A DNA stretch of 64,000 nucleotides from Crotophaga sulcirostris (GCA_013397455.1 VYZB01000273.1:304735-368734); one strand, 5' to 3'. Shown: positions 12,763 through 27,060, counted from the stretch's first letter. The notes: generated by a model from the letters alone, not told the origin. Numbers and translations are program-made.

Positions 12763-14776
12763 ATGCAAGAGTCTTTCCTGCTTACAAAGAAAGCTACATT
12801 GTACTGAAAGCTACTCTATTTTTTAAGAAAATCTACAAATAACAATTGTGCTAAACACACCATCAGAACTTGGTCTGTCATGCAACAGCAACAGCTCTGT
12901 TCTTCTCCTGGACATACTAACAGCCAACAGTTAGTGAAATGCTCTGGCGTCCACAGCTCTGTGTATCTTCCCCTGCTCTATATGATAGATGTGCCAACAC
13001 TTTTTTAGAAAGACATTTTTCCATTTGCAATAGCAATACAGGGCTGTTGCTGCAAGACTTTAAATCACCTTCCCCTAGCACCTCCTATGAATAGATACAA
13101 GGCTGCTAAATACAAAACAGTCCTGAGTCAGAATTACCACAGCAATAAGCATCTCTAAAACAAAGCAGCGGGTATAATGTTGATTCTACTTTTTGGAACC
13201 TCAATCTAATTTTCATTCACTGGTGTCAAACAGAGCCCTTCACATTTATTTTGACTGCTAAGCCAGGCAAACACCGTCGCAGCATAAGAATTAAAAGGGG
13301 AAAAGCAGCATCAGACATATACTGCTACACACCTTGCATAGCAACACTTCGGTGCATGGTCCAAAGCATCAAAACCTGTACTAATCACCTTGAGCTCATT
13401 AATTTACAAAGCTTTGGCCCAACTTTAGTGGCTGGCAGATGATCAAGCTCTTAGTTGATGTGACTCAAACTAATCCACTAAAAGGCATTTAAGAGCCAGC
13501 TAGGAAATAAGTATTTTTATATTACTAGAAGTGTTAAAAAGTTTTAATGATATCAAACCTTCAAGGTGAGGGCAACAACACCCAGGTCCACACATGAGGA
13601 CTTCCCATCTCAAATCCCACCACTAGCCAATGCACTGGGTCACCCAATGGTTACCCCAACATTCTGTACCCTCTCACTGGAGACTGGCAAAAAAAGCAAC
13701 CTAATGCAATCCATGTTACTGCATATTTCCTTTTTTTATCCTTCTTTTGGTCCTGCCTTCAGCATGATTTCCTAGGGAAAGAAGGATTTAGCCATTGTAT
13801 CAGAGCATGTCATTATCTGCCTTCCCGCTCCCTTCTCCATCCAAAGCAACCCTCAGACCCATCAGTGGCTTTGGCCAGTCTGGACAGAGGTAGAAGCCAA
13901 TAAATTACTGAACACACACTGCAAATATTCTCTAAATGTCTCAGTTAAGGAAACTGCAGCTTGTATTAGTACCTCACTAGACATGAAAAAAAAAAACCAC
14001 ACCAAACCCACTACCACCACCAAATACCCCCCCAAAAAACCCAACAAATTAAAAAAAAGAGAGAAAACTTTGAGGTGCCCCAATCATAAAAAAAAAAAAG
14101 GAATTACAAGCCACAAAGCAGCATAAAACCCAAAGCCATGAGAGACAGCAGGCCAGGCTTCCTTAGACATGGGGCTCATGGTCTCCTTGGAGCAAGGCAC
14201 ATCTCTAGTTGGTTTGCCATCAAACTGGTTCATACGCAAAGATTTTTACTTCATCAGGCCCAGAAAGCCACAGTTTTGTTGTATAAATACCAAGCTAAAT
14301 AACACCAAATGTTATTCCCAGATAAAATATTTTAGTGTATATAAAATTCTACCTCTGTTCAGCAGGTAAATATTCATTGGTTTAACAATGCTCTTGGCTA
14401 CCTCAACTGAAATTTGCTTAATAAAGCAATACCACAGAAAAATGCTCACAAGAACAAAAACCAACAGGAAAGTCTTTTTGCTTTTTGCCACTCGAATACT
14501 GGATCTAGAACCAAGGTAGAAGCTGTTTAAAACTTCTTTTATCTGGGAAAAAGTAAGAAAATTACAATAAGAATATTTAAAACATTATAAAACCACAAAA
14601 AAACCTCTCTATTATATGTTAAAGTACTGTACATTTTGGTATATGCAAGCAAAACTCTTGTTGAAAACATCTTAACAGCAACGAAACTTTCATACTTACA
14701 TAGCAACTTGCCTAACGCTGATAAAACAACTTTTAGGTCTTTTCAGTTCTTGAAGGTCAACTAACAAATAATCAAA

Positions 14777-14819
14777 CACACACACACGTGTATATACATA
14801 CACAGAAGCACACACACTC
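14777..14819. repeat. (CA)n-rich microsatellite, interrupted
   Basis: ACACACACACACGTGTATATAC is followed by ACACACACACTC. It is an interrupted dinucleotide repeat. Confidence 0.85.
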
Positions 14820-17800
14820 ATAATTCAGTAAGGACAGGAGGTAAAAAGAACGGACAAGGACACTTCATCTTCTCTTGGTCAAGGAGGAATCAATAAAGTT
14901 TTCACTCCCTTCGAAGTTCTTCTTGAAGTTGACAACCTTGGATGCTCTGAAACACCACAACTATTATCCAGCAAATGAACTTGTTCAGAACAAGTAAAAC
15001 CTACCCAAAGTCACAGCCGTTGCCCCAATGACACAGAGTTCAAGTTCAACATTTCCAGTTGACTCCGCACAAGACAGACATATCCCTACCCTACGCTCAC
15101 CAGCTCCTCCAGCGCCGTGCGACACCGTGACCAAAGACACTGGCCACCACCCTCGCCAGCCCCTCTTATCTCAGTGACGAGGAGCCTCGCTGGGGGCTGG
15201 AAGCTCCTTAAGAGAATGAACTCATCTCAAGAGATATTAACTCTTAATATCTGCAGACTGGCATCTGCTTCCTCGGCAGTAACCCCCAAATGTTTGTCTG
15301 GAAAGACGGCTGTAAAACCAGTAGGGATTTCTATGAAATCCAGCCCTGTACTGGTTTAGCTTTAGAGTTTTGCTATATTAACACAAAAACCCCAGGAAAA
15401 CACACTCCCTCAGTTAAATATTTAAAGGAAAACCTGAAAGTGCTTTTGATCATTGGCATCCATACATATAAAGAGCTCGACAGATGTAGTAAACATAAAA
15501 TATGTAAAAATAACTTCAAGTCCATTAAATATTTAAACACACGCAATACCACAACAACAGTATGAGCCAAAATGTCCTGAAAACCCACTAATGCTTATGT
15601 CAAAGCCATCTTTACCTGAAGGTTTGCCTTGTTTATGAAAATTCAAATGGCCTATTTTATTTTTTGCAGAAGTGCCATAAAACTTAAGTGGTAACGCTGA
15701 AGCAAATATAATGAGATAGGCATTTCTACAACATACATGGCTAAAGTCTAAATCAACTGCATGTGCACGTCAGAGCTATAAAACCGATTATCCTCCCTAA
15801 ACATACTTTACTGATCAATTCAATCAAAGTGAGCATAGCTGTAATTTAGAGATACCTTTCCAAAACAAACACGTGTATCGTGTTTCATCCCTGATATGTG
15901 AGAAATGGAGTTAAACTTATCACAACATATCAGCAGCCACCTGATCAGATATTCTTTCTGCTTATTGCGTTCAAATAAAGTGCAGGCACTCACCGGAAAG
16001 GTGTGTGCCACATGAAAAGATTCAAGTTTAATTGGGATGTTGAAAGTAAATTCCTTCTCCTTGGGAATTTGGTTGATGGAAGCCCAGGAGACTGTATAAC
16101 AAGAGATGCACAGAGCGATATCTTAAGACACTAATATTTTATCAAGGGCTTCTATTCTTCTGGAGACAAGAGTTATTGTTTCCACTCACATCAGGGCTAT
16201 TTTGGGAAACTGATGACACATACAATTGCCCAGATTAGTTTTTATTCAATTTTTGAAAATTAATATCTTAAAAGCAACCTAACAACCTAGTTGATGTACT
16301 CTGAAATCACACATGCCAATATGAAATACCAAGCAAATGAAAATCTGCACAAGAATGCTTGGAGCTGGCAAACAGAAATACAGTAGTTTAAATGAAGAAT
16401 ATTTTGTTTTGATTGCCTTTCTCCTTCCTACCCACCTTACTTTCAGGTGACTAAAGCCTTAATGGCACACCTTTACCTCATCTTCCAAAGCACAAATGTA
16501 GGCACACATTATTTACTTAAAAAAATCCATCCCACAGCTGATTAAACTCCAGAAATGAGCTTTGTCAGGCCCCTCCCTCTGCCACACAGACAAAAAAGAA
16601 CCCCTGATGTCCCTAACAGCCATGTGAATATCGCGGCATACAACAAATGCAACCACCCCGACTGTGCTTCAGGACAAGAGCTGGTAAACAGTGTGGACTC
16701 GCATTGAAAAGTGATTTAATCTGAAAATCTCCGCATGAATATGAAAGGAAATGGGGACTGCACTTAGTATTTTATAGCTGTTTAGGGGGAGGACTTTAAA
16801 AAAAAGACCCCAAACCACTAACACAACGGCAATTCATGTAAGTTCCTGTGAAAAGCAATTTTTTAGGAATTTTTCATTGTCCTTGGACACTTAATAGCCA
16901 TATCTAGTTCAAAATTAGAGAAGGGCATGAATATGCGGCCTTCAGCATTTCTGAATACAAAACACCAGGAAAATACCATATTTGTATGATTTTCCAGAAA
17001 AATTTCATTCACTGCACTGTAAACCCATTCCTAAACCCCAATAATTCATTTGTTTACATACTTTTCTTTTGCGCAGCACAGCCTTTGATATGGAAACACC
17101 CTGTCAACACAAACCCCAGTAGTTTTGTAACCTGCCTAATGCTGAAATATTTACATTAACATTTTGCTGGCCAAATCCCTTCAGTGTACAAAGGAATCAT
17201 CTGACAGCTCCTCAGCCAACTACCTACAAGTCATAATTCGTCTGTACAACAGCTAATGAGATGAAAGCAGACACACACAAAAGCAGTAGGTTGACTGATA
17301 CAAACTAATTGCAGACAGAATTCGATGACAGAAATTTATGTAGTTCTATTATAGGAAAGGCAAATGTGTAGGAAAAGAGGCAAAGGTCAGATAACCACAT
17401 AACTCCCCCAAATTCAAACAGTGCACAAGAAATATTATATACACGTAAAAGGACACAGTAAAGCTTTTACTTACAGTTCACTCTATTTCTCCCATCCCTT
17501 CCTACATTTATCAGTTTATATAGCAAATTTAACTCTATATACAAAGCAAGGCAAGACAAGCCCCCACAACAGCTTATTCAGAAATACACACCGATAGAAG
17601 AGCACGCAGGATATTTTATGTCCTCATCCTAAGTAGATCCCAAAATTTAACGTCAAGGTTCCCACGAAGAATTTTCGAGGTACAACAGCAAAGCAAAGTC
17701 CCAGCATGAGGCGCAGCTTGTGCTGTATGCATCTGCAGCATCTCTTCTGAGAGAGAACCAGTCTTAATGCCCTGCCCTGGCACTGCTGCAAGCCAAATAA

Positions 17801-18115
17801 ATAGCAATATTGTGGATTCAGCCTGAATCGTGCCCTGCAGCACTGAAGGGTCTGAATGGGAGATCACGTAGGTGCAAAGCTGTGCAATACACAAGTGGCA
17901 GCACCATTTATAAGAGAACTTTCCCATTTTTAACACGTACAGAGTGATAAACCATGAATTTATGTGGTATATAAACGTCAAAAACATTTAAGACGTTAAC
18001 AATGATATAAGGTCTGTCATGAAGCAGTCCTGCCTACACACATACATCTGTACCAAGAAACCCTCACAATTTCCACAGCAGCTTTATAAAAACTATATTA
18101 GAGACAATGGAGCAC

Positions 18116-18182
18116 CGCATATGCACAACAAATACTGGCGCTTACGGAAAATGACGATTATTGTTGCGAACATATGGCGACG
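18116..18182. promoter_or_regulatory. Short CpG-dense segment in AT-rich DNA
   Basis: Seven CpGs occur in 67 bp, including GGCGCTTACGG and GTTGCGAACATATGGCGACGG. The second contains an ATGGCG core like a YY1 site. The flanks are AT-rich and CpG-poor. It might be a conserved regulatory element or the core of a promoter. Strand and function cannot be set from sequence alone. Confidence 0.2.
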
Positions 18183-21100
18183 GAGGGATAAGAGCTCTGC
18201 TCCTCTCTGACTAGGTCACCCCACACAACAAAGAACACAGCAAATTCACTGGGGAGAAAATGGCAATCTAAGGTCTACTACAGCTGGTGTAGTACTTGGT
18301 AAACAAGGAAAAATATATAAGAGAAAGAAGGATTTCCAGTAAGCAGGCAGTCTTGTACAAAGTAACCTGTCCTCCCAAAAAATCATGGAATCCAAAATAA
18401 TGTTTAAAGAAGATGAAATAAACACGGAATATATTCGTACTCAAGTCCTTTCTTCCCAATTATACCACAAGAAGGTATTGTCCAATGTAAAAATGTACTT
18501 AAAGTCCCAAAGAAGTGCCAGAAATTCTACCTTACCGCCTACTTTGTGCCTTCTTACAAAAGGAAGATACCAATCAGTAATGGAGATACATCATGTTTTA
18601 CCCACTGGCCATGTCAGCCACCATAGGATTAAAATAAGAGTTTGGTTTCAAGGCAAATGAGTTTGTTTTAACTAAGTATGTCTTACTGAGCTTTATTGAA
18701 CCAAACCATTAGCCACACCAATACATACTTGAATCTCTTTGGCAGAGTTCAGCATCGCACAAGCTTGGCAGTTGTATCACTTGACCCCTGCAAGCTGTCC
18801 TGCCTATTCCATCACATCAATTTGACACACTCCATGTGCAATGTGGGAGCCAGAAAGAGGAGGGGGGTCATAGTTTACTGCAGTCAGGTTCATACGTGGC
18901 TAAATAATGTCTTGAAGCATGTACAGCAGTTATTTTAACAGTCCTTAAACCACTGTACTTGTTGATCAATCCAGTTTCTCACAGTAGTGGGAAGCCTGGA
19001 GATATCAAGGGATTCAGACTTAGGTTTCCCTTGGAAAATCCCAATCCCGCTCAAGAGCAATAACTAAAAAAAAACCCAAATTATTCTATTCCCAAACTAC
19101 ATTGTAACTTTTACCTTCCTTTTACACCAGAGAGTTGGAGGAAATCAGGCTTGAGATCAGACACGCGAATGCCAGACAATTAAACGAGTGGATCACTGAC
19201 GCATAAATAAAGCTTTAGATTTACAGCGAACAAGTCTTCTACTGTAATGCAACCAGGATGACTTCAAGCGTTTTTTATGTCAGCACTGGCCTAAAAAATC
19301 CAGTGGAAACTCGAAGGTCAGATTCCCTTCCCACTGGTACCTTCCAGGGCTGTAGAGGAGGCAGCAGAGTTAGAGCCAAGGACCGGGCTGATTAAAAGCC
19401 TGTCCTCGGTGTTTGCATAACTAATCAGTTGAGTGTTGGGAGTCACTTTATCTGAACAGTACTAATGAGTTAAATAATTGTTATTACTGCTGTGATCACC
19501 CACCCGTAAGCGCCTCACCCATAATTTATTTTTACCTTATTCAACAGCAAAGCAAACGCAGATCTAGTGAAGAAGCCTCGTCCTGACATCTCCTCTCGAT
19601 CAAAGTGTGGAGCCAGCAAGGTCATCGCTTGCTGAAGAAGAAACATCTACATTTTCAGTTCAGCCATCCTTCTTTAAGCACTTGTTACGTGGCACCGTCG
19701 CATTTCCACGTCAGAAACCCAAACACCCAGGTCTGAAATCCTTGCAGCTCCGCAGCCGTGGAGCTGGAGCAGGACGCAGGAGCCAGCCTGACCTCCTGAC
19801 TCCACCGACCAGCAGCGGCCCTGGGCTCTGATGCACCGAGATAATCCTATCTCTATGCAAAATAGGGTTTGTATAGCAATAAAAGCCAAAAAAAAAAAAT
19901 GCAAAGATAATTTTAAAGGTATGTTAATAGTCTCACTGGGAATCTCCGCCCATTTCATACTGAGAGCTCTGTTATCTACTGTTAATTTCCACAGAACAAG
20001 CTCTCTGAGGCAATATAATTTCTTTTTTGTTTTTCAAGAATACATATATTGTGCAAGTTCTGCCCATTAGAAGTTCAGAGCCCATGATAACCATCAGCCC
20101 TACGCTCTGGCGTGGCCTCACAATGGATCTCACACAGACAAAAAAGACAAACCACAGCCCTTCTGTGCAGCTGGGGCTTCTGATGCTATAACAATCCAGA
20201 AATGCACACCTAACAATATACCCTATTAAACACAGTGGGCACTCCTGCAGGTAGTCTCACAGTTTGGGCAGGTTTTCATACCTACCAATATCCATTAAAG
20301 AGTAAAATAACATGTCCAAAATATAAAAGAAATCACAGGGACATATGAAAGAATTTTATTGCCTGCTGTATTGACAAATGATGTAATCTAGTGCTTCCCA
20401 TCACACTAGCTGTAGAATGTAATTGTAATTAAGAAACTCTTAGTAAGCACATTTTAACAGGAAAAAGTGCATGCACTGGCTACAATGGGAAACACAACTC
20501 TTTGTCTAAGGAATTTTTATTTTTTTTTTTACATACTGATATTTTTTAAATACCAAGGACAAGTGGGAAACTATTTCATACTGGCGATGCTGTTCTCTTT
20601 TACAGACTCACAACATATATCATTATTTCATTTGTTTTTACCCAGAAAACACTTTGTAAAAGACTACATTTTCATAAACAGACACTCAAAAAAAAAAAAA
20701 ACAACAAACCAAAACAAACTCAACCACCTCCCTGGTCTCCTGCTAAATCCCAACGAGTGGGGCAGGACCAGCCAGACCCGTACCCACTCCTCACCCAGTT
20801 CCATCACCCCACCTTCATCATAAACAGCACCCAGACAAACGGCTCCTGCGCTGGACACGAGGGTCTCCCCTGGAAGCATCTGCTGCTGGGTTTCAGCATC
20901 ACAGAGCTGATCCTGCACGATGAGCAGGGCTCCCCCCCTCCCCGTCCCAAATAAGCGAGCCTGTGGTAAGGGGGGTTTGCAGGGACTCCAGCCCCTGCGC
21001 AGCCCCTTGGGGTGGGGGGATGCTGTCACCCTGGCTGCCATCCCCAAAATGGGAGGGCAGGACAGGGCTCACCGGGACCCCCTGCTTGTAAATACAGGAT

Positions 21101-23487
21101 CTGGTTCTGTTCCCTCAAGAGCAACTAATCCATATATCAAGTTTAAAAAAAAAAACAAACCAAATAAGACAGAAAACATGCAGATTTTACCTTCTACCCT
21201 ACACAACACACAGTACAGATCCCTAAGCACACCTCAACTGAAGTGACTTGTAGATTAAAATCTCTTTTTTTTGTCGTAATGAAGGTTATAAAGAAAACTT
21301 TGTAAGCTATACCCAGAAGAATGTACCTTTTCACCACATCAGGTCCAGCTCGCTGCTCAGGGGGGTTCCAGCCCAAGGTCACACCACTCCCCCCCCAACC
21401 TGGTCGCTGCCCCCTCCTCTACTGCTGCCCAGCTTCCATCACCCACTGGTGGGATCATGGGATGCCAGCTCCCTGCACCCTGAGACCAGCAACAGCCCCA
21501 CTGCTGGCTCATGGAACAAATGCTGTCGCTGCGTCTCTCCGCTGCTGGAAAGGGAAGATTAGGATCTTTGCCGGGTGTGTTGAGCTCTAGTTTGCTTTCA
21601 TGCTCCATTAAAAACCAGATTATTTCAAGCGTATATAAAAATATCAAACAACTATGTTACTATTCTGCTCTCTTACACAAGTTGCCTTTGTTTCAGGAAG
21701 AAAAAAATCATCTACGGACATTAAAGTGTAAATTCAGCAGCACGGGGAACGAGCAGCTCTCAAGAGAGAGAAGCCAAAAGGGGAGAGGGATTGCATCGCA
21801 GCGACGAGCAAACCGAGCACCTCGCCAGCACTATTCAAGCATGAAACAGAAACACTCCTGGCTGTGGGGTTACCTTTTCTGCTCTGAGGGGCTGATGTTG
21901 CTGCTCCCAAGGGTCAACAGCGAGGGATTCCTAACTCCAGCTGGGAGTGCGTCTCCAGCGCTGAATCACGCCGGGTTATCCCAGCACGGCGTCACAGAAC
22001 TCTTGACTCAAGCAAAACTCCATATATGAGGCTGCAGGTTTTCATCTCTTGCCAGTTCCAAGTGGGTTTTGTTATCATTGAAGGAATGTAATTACGTATC
22101 TCTCCCTATATTCAAGCCTGTTTCTCAACAGACCGAACACAGATACCTACACGCATTTAGAGACGCATGACATCACGTTTCGGCTCAGTTAAGTGGCTTT
22201 TAGATAACAAGCAATGCCCCGTCCCTGAGAAGGCAGAGATTAGATAAAATATGGGAGAGCGGTGATTTCCAGCCGTTTGTTTGCACATACTAGTGTAAAG
22301 TTTAACAACACGATTTAATTCATTTCGGTACATTAATTAGTCATGCAGAAAGTATTCAAAACAGACGGAGCAACAATTCATCAAAAAGGCATTAGTATTA
22401 AATCAGCATTGGCTGCCAGTTGAAAGCTGCTAATACAGCCAGGAATGCTCTTGCTGATGGGAGAAGCTACACAACCTGTCCCCCACTCCCATCCCACAGC
22501 TCCCAGCACATAAACTGGGGGCAGGGGCTCTGGTGGGAGCCCAGCGTGGCACCACCGGTCTTTCCTGCCCTACGCTGCTCCCATTTCCTCTTCCAATGTT
22601 TATGGGAACATCATCTGCAAAATATAAGTCCTTTCAAAGAGTTCTTTGCCACAGCCAAAGATATTTTTGTCCTCTGCGTTTTGAGCACCACCACGTGTAC
22701 ATCTTTATGTGTAATTTCATTTTTTAAGGGCTGTTCTGCTGATTTAACCATTGTTCAGTCACTGGAAAGGTTGCAAAGTCAGATCCAAGTCTTGAATTAA
22801 CTGCTTGATATTTACCTAAATAGCATCTTGGAGAGGTCTATGTTTTCCTTTTAGGGGTACTATCATATAAATATTAATTTTAAAGATTCCTTAGACTTTT
22901 ACAGAAAAAAATACTGTGCAATGGAGCACTGATCCAGGGTCAAAAAAATAAGTCAAGAGTAAATCTCCTTAGACCACTGTATCCCACCAGTCAGACAAAG
23001 GCTGAAGGGAGACTTGAAGGAGTGACTGGAAAAGAAAGAAAAAGTTGATAAACAGGTGATAAATACAGAGGTCTGGGAAAACCTTTAAAGGACTGAGGAC
23101 CCTTTGCATGGGCAAAGCAAGATCCCCTTCCCCACCCTGCTGCTGGGTGCTTCTGGCCGATGAGCTGCTTGGGTTGGTGATTTGAAAGGCAGACGCAAGC
23201 TCTAGGCGTGAGACCTTAGTCAGGACTGGGTGTGGAGGCAGAGCTTGGTGCTGAGCAGGCAGTGCTTGGACAGAGAGGGCAGGAGCCAGAAAGCCCACGT
23301 GAGGGGGGAAGCTGCAGCAGCCCCAGTTAAATACAGGCACTGCTTGTGGTCCAAGGAGGGGATTCTGACTGGGTTTGATCACTGGGCTCACAGACAGCAC
23401 CAGGCAGTGGCTGTAAAGCTGGCTGTGGCACAGACAGTATTCAGTGGTCCTCTACGGGCTGAGATGGCAGCCAGCCTTACCTAAAAA

Positions 23488-23539
23488 CAGAATCATAGAA
23501 TGGTTTGGGTCAGAAGAGACCTTAAAGTTCACCCAGTTT
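23488..23539 (-). mobile_element. CR1 3' fragment, about 50 bp
   Basis: AGAATCATAGAATGGTTTGG with the GGGTCAGAAGAGACC variant is the terminal piece only. The next 180 bp separate it from an opposite-strand copy at 23719. Confidence 0.85.
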
Positions 23540-23718
23540 GCAGAGAGAGAGAGAAGTCTCCTTTCCAGAGGAGCTGATGAGTAAACAAGATAAAAAGCAG
23601 AAGAGATATTGAGTATTGCTAACAGAGTGCACACCCTGGGACTTAGACTGTGACTCAGCTCAAAGATCATCCTTCAGGCTGAAAAAACCCAACACAGGAT
23701 TTGATAACACATAGGCAA

Positions 23719-23889
23719 TTGCTCAGAGAAGTGGTGGCTGCCCCATCCCTGGAGGTGTTCGAGGCCAGGTTGGATGGGGCTTTGAGCACCCTGATCCAGT
23801 GGGAGGTGTCCCTGCCCAAGGCAGGATGGTTGGAACTGGATGGGCTTTGAGCTCCCTTCCAACTCAAAACTATTCCATGATTCTATAAT
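23719..23889 (+). mobile_element. CR1 fragment, about 170 bp
   Basis: It reads TTGCTCAGAGAAGTGGTGG through GGATGGGCTTTGAGCTCCC to ATTCCATGATTCTATAATAA. It is truncated at the same TTGC(C/T)CAGAG position seen at 59262. Confidence 0.93.
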
Positions 23890-25507
23890 AATTATTTTCA
23901 TATGTGCTCCCATGAACACCATTAATAGGAACAGATTCATCTGGCTGGTGCTTTCAGTGCTTGTGAGTGATCCCAATGAATCCATCTTAACAGTACAAAC
24001 AAGGAGTTTACTGAAGAGAAGACAAAAAGAGCAGCAAAGCTAAAAACCAGAATCATGAGGATCAAAAGTTTAAGAAGGCAGGCAAGAAATCCCACTACAA
24101 CATCAGGAGTTTAAGGGCTGTGATTCTCATGAAGGTTACAAAAGTCTTGTGTTTCTGTAGGGATATTGTGAGGTCAAAATGTCTAATTGAAAAGGGGTTT
24201 ATATGAATCCATTTATTCCAGCTCACTCCATCAGTATCCAGAGAAGGTATATCTACCTGGCTGTATGTGCACTTACAAAACAGAGTTATTTCAAACAGCC
24301 TGGAAACTTATATAAAACCATTGCTAAAATAACTTGCAAAATTATGCAAGTTATGGAATAGATTGTAAAGCATTTTAAGAGCCCTGTACAGAACTGAGGA
24401 TTAAACAACTAACTGATGGTAACCATAAAAAAAAAAGCTAGGTAATTTATTGTGAAAGACATTTAATTCTTCTCCTAAGGAGGACTGCTCACTACAGCCA
24501 AGCACCATACGCACCCCTTTGCTGAGGTTGAGCACTGATGTGACATTTAAGGCTCACAAGCAGTGATGAACCACAGCCGTCCAAGCGCCGTGGTCTCGTG
24601 CCAAGTGAAATCGTGTAATCCTGAAGCATCGGAGGCCAGCTATCAATGGTTACTATTAATCCATTCATTTAAAAGAAATTAATAATTATTAATAGCAATT
24701 ATAGACTAAACTGGCTGGCAACATTAGTTCTGTTGATAGCAAAGCCAGGGTTTGTCTTTATGGCAAATGAATAAGTGACATCTGTTCCTGTATAAATGGC
24801 TTGGGGGGGGCATTAAGTGCTGTGACTCTGCCTTTGTCCGCTATGTAAAAATAGATTTGAATTTTCACATATCTTCAGACACTTCCAAATCTGCCAGGCA
24901 TCAAAACACACCACTATTTAACAGTGTCTTCAATGCAGGCCTTGGTTTCTGTGCCAACTTTCAATGCATTTTATTCATCCACTCACTTGTGATGGGTTAT
25001 GAATGTTCACTTCATTGCTGGGGAACATGAAAGCCGCTTCTTTAGCCGCGTACAACCCATGCAAGCAGCAGTGTGCATCTGCTGCTTTTAATACTGCTAG
25101 ACTGGATTCCTGAAATTCCCCATAAACACTGGGAAAAGAACTAAACTGGGACCATTATCATGTTATTCTCTGTGTCCGTCATGACCTAGCCTAGCTTAGG
25201 CACAAGGCTGAACCTTGCCTCTGTCTCAGAACAGTAACTCCCCTATTAAGTGCACCTTATTATTACTATTTATAGTTCTCCTTCACCACCATCAGATATA
25301 GCCCATCTGTCTAAATTACATTTTGCTATATCCTTTTTTTAAAAGCACTTCTAATCACCTTTACATCTTTGCTGAAGCTTTGCCAAGAGCATCCAGCGTT
25401 TCTGAAAGAAAGGGTTAAAAAGAAAAGAAAGAAAAAGGACAAAAAGGGGCCTAGTCAAAAAGGAACAAGGCAGAAGCTCTGGTCAAGTAGTAATCACAAA
25501 AATACAT

Positions 25508-25724
25508 TGGATATTAGAAAAAAAAAGTGTATTTCAGTAAGGAGCGGTGAAACATTGGAAGAGGCTGCCCATGGAAGTGAAGTCTCCATCCCTGGAGGGG
25601 TTCAAAAACTGTGTGGCCGTGGCACTTGGGGACGTGGTTTTGTAGGCACGGTGGGGTTGGGCTGATGGTTGGACTCTGTCTTAGAAGTCTTTTCCAACCT
25701 CAATGATTTTGTGATTCTATGAAT
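25508..25724 (+). mobile_element. CR1 fragment of the second (AAAAGACCT/AGTCTTTTCC) subfamily
   Basis: GGATATTAGAAAAAAAAAG, CATTGGAAGAGGCTGCCCAT, CATCCCTGGAGGGGTTCAAA and AGTCTTTTCCAACCTCAATG end in GATTCTATGAA. It is a moderately preserved copy of the subfamily seen in reverse at 12055. Confidence 0.9.
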
Positions 25725-27060
25725 TATTCACACACAGCTACATAATTTTGTAATTCCTAGTAGAAGGTATTGAAGGGGTTTTAACAACTCACTCCGCAAT
25801 TTATAACCTATGGTTTCAGCGTGCCCATTGCATCCACCAAGAACAAGAGTTTAGCAAACAGCTTAGCCTGTCAGGCTTTGGCAGGAGACACCTCTGCACC
25901 AGGGAGGGTATTCTAGGGCAGATCATGAACTGTAGAAACTATCATTTGGATCCTTCCTGCCAGCTGAAGGACACTTCACAGAAAGCACACTTCTGAATCA
26001 GCAGCAGCCATAAAATCACGGAACCGTGAAATACAGAATGAAAAAAAAAACCAAAAAAAAGGAAAGAGAGAGTTCGTGGAATAAAAAGGTGGTTAAATAT
26101 TTTTTTTTCCACGTGGTGTTTTTTTTGCAGAGCAGGGAGAAAAGTGACATGCATGAAAGAGACCCTGATTGCCTATTATTAACTGCTAGTAGCACCATTA
26201 GTTTATTTACCAGAGTGAAAACTAATAAGAAGCCTGATGAGAGGTTTGGTTTGAGGCACTCTGGCATTTCATTACAGCCTGGTGGAAAATTGGAAATGAA
26301 CCTGATAGCTCTGTACTCCAGTAACTCTTTCTCTTAGATCTGTGTGAAAATGCAAACACACGCCTGCATTCAGCTGCGCGTAATCAGGAAAGCTCCTAAT
26401 GAGTTTTGGACAACTTTAATTCCCCCACGGTAGATTTCTTAACATTTTTCCTCTTTATGCCTAGCACTGCAGTATTAGAACATTAAAATTCATTTACCAG
26501 CAATGTAATAGTTTATATGCCAGTCAAGTCTTTGATCAGAGGCTGTCAAAGCATGGCATGAAATGTAATTAATTAAGCCTCCCGATAGTCCTGGGGTCAA
26601 CAGTGGGATACAGCACCATCACTTCACCTCTCCAGCATGGTGTAAAGAGACATTAATTCCCTCAGTAACCTGCCCAGTAAAGATAAACACTATCTCCAAC
26701 TCAAGAGACAGAGAGAAGATAGAACACAAAATGAAGTATCTGCTGGGACTGGGTAAGGAAATTAAATTCATCACCTTTGCCTAATAAGTGTCTTCAAAAC
26801 TCCAGTGTACACGAATACAGCAACAGCACTGCCCAGAGAAATGAATAGGTTTTGGAAACTTATCAAGGGTATGTTGAAGAAACAGGAAAAAGACAGCTAA
26901 GATTTCCCATAGTTTAAGGGGTGTCAACAATAAAACTGCTTTAACCAGCTGCATAAGAATAAGGTTATTTTCTTTGCAAGGAGCTATTTTACAGGAGATT
27001 ACCAAGTCATCTATCTTTTCTCCATAGGCTCAAGCACATGGAGCATCCCTGTACGTGCAT

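Larger units (their letters stand above)
12763..23487. other. Noncoding region, free of recognisable CR1
   Basis: This is the longest stretch (10.7 kb) without a CR1 fragment that I can recognise. It holds A- and C-rich runs (13985-14099), a CA repeat (14777), the CpG-dense segment at 18116, and G+C-richer DNA at 19540-22030 with G- and C-runs near 20930-21070 and 21357-21420. No exon with domain support was found. Confidence 0.65.

Noticed and set aside
21511..22029. 172-codon plus-strand frame with some basic segments.
   Set aside because: It has no domain, no signal peptide, no splice support and no resemblance I can name. It lies in a more G+C-rich stretch where stops are rarer.
22969..23400. 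143-codon minus-strand frame.
   Set aside because: It has low-complexity Pro/Ser/Ala composition and no domain, so it is unsupported.
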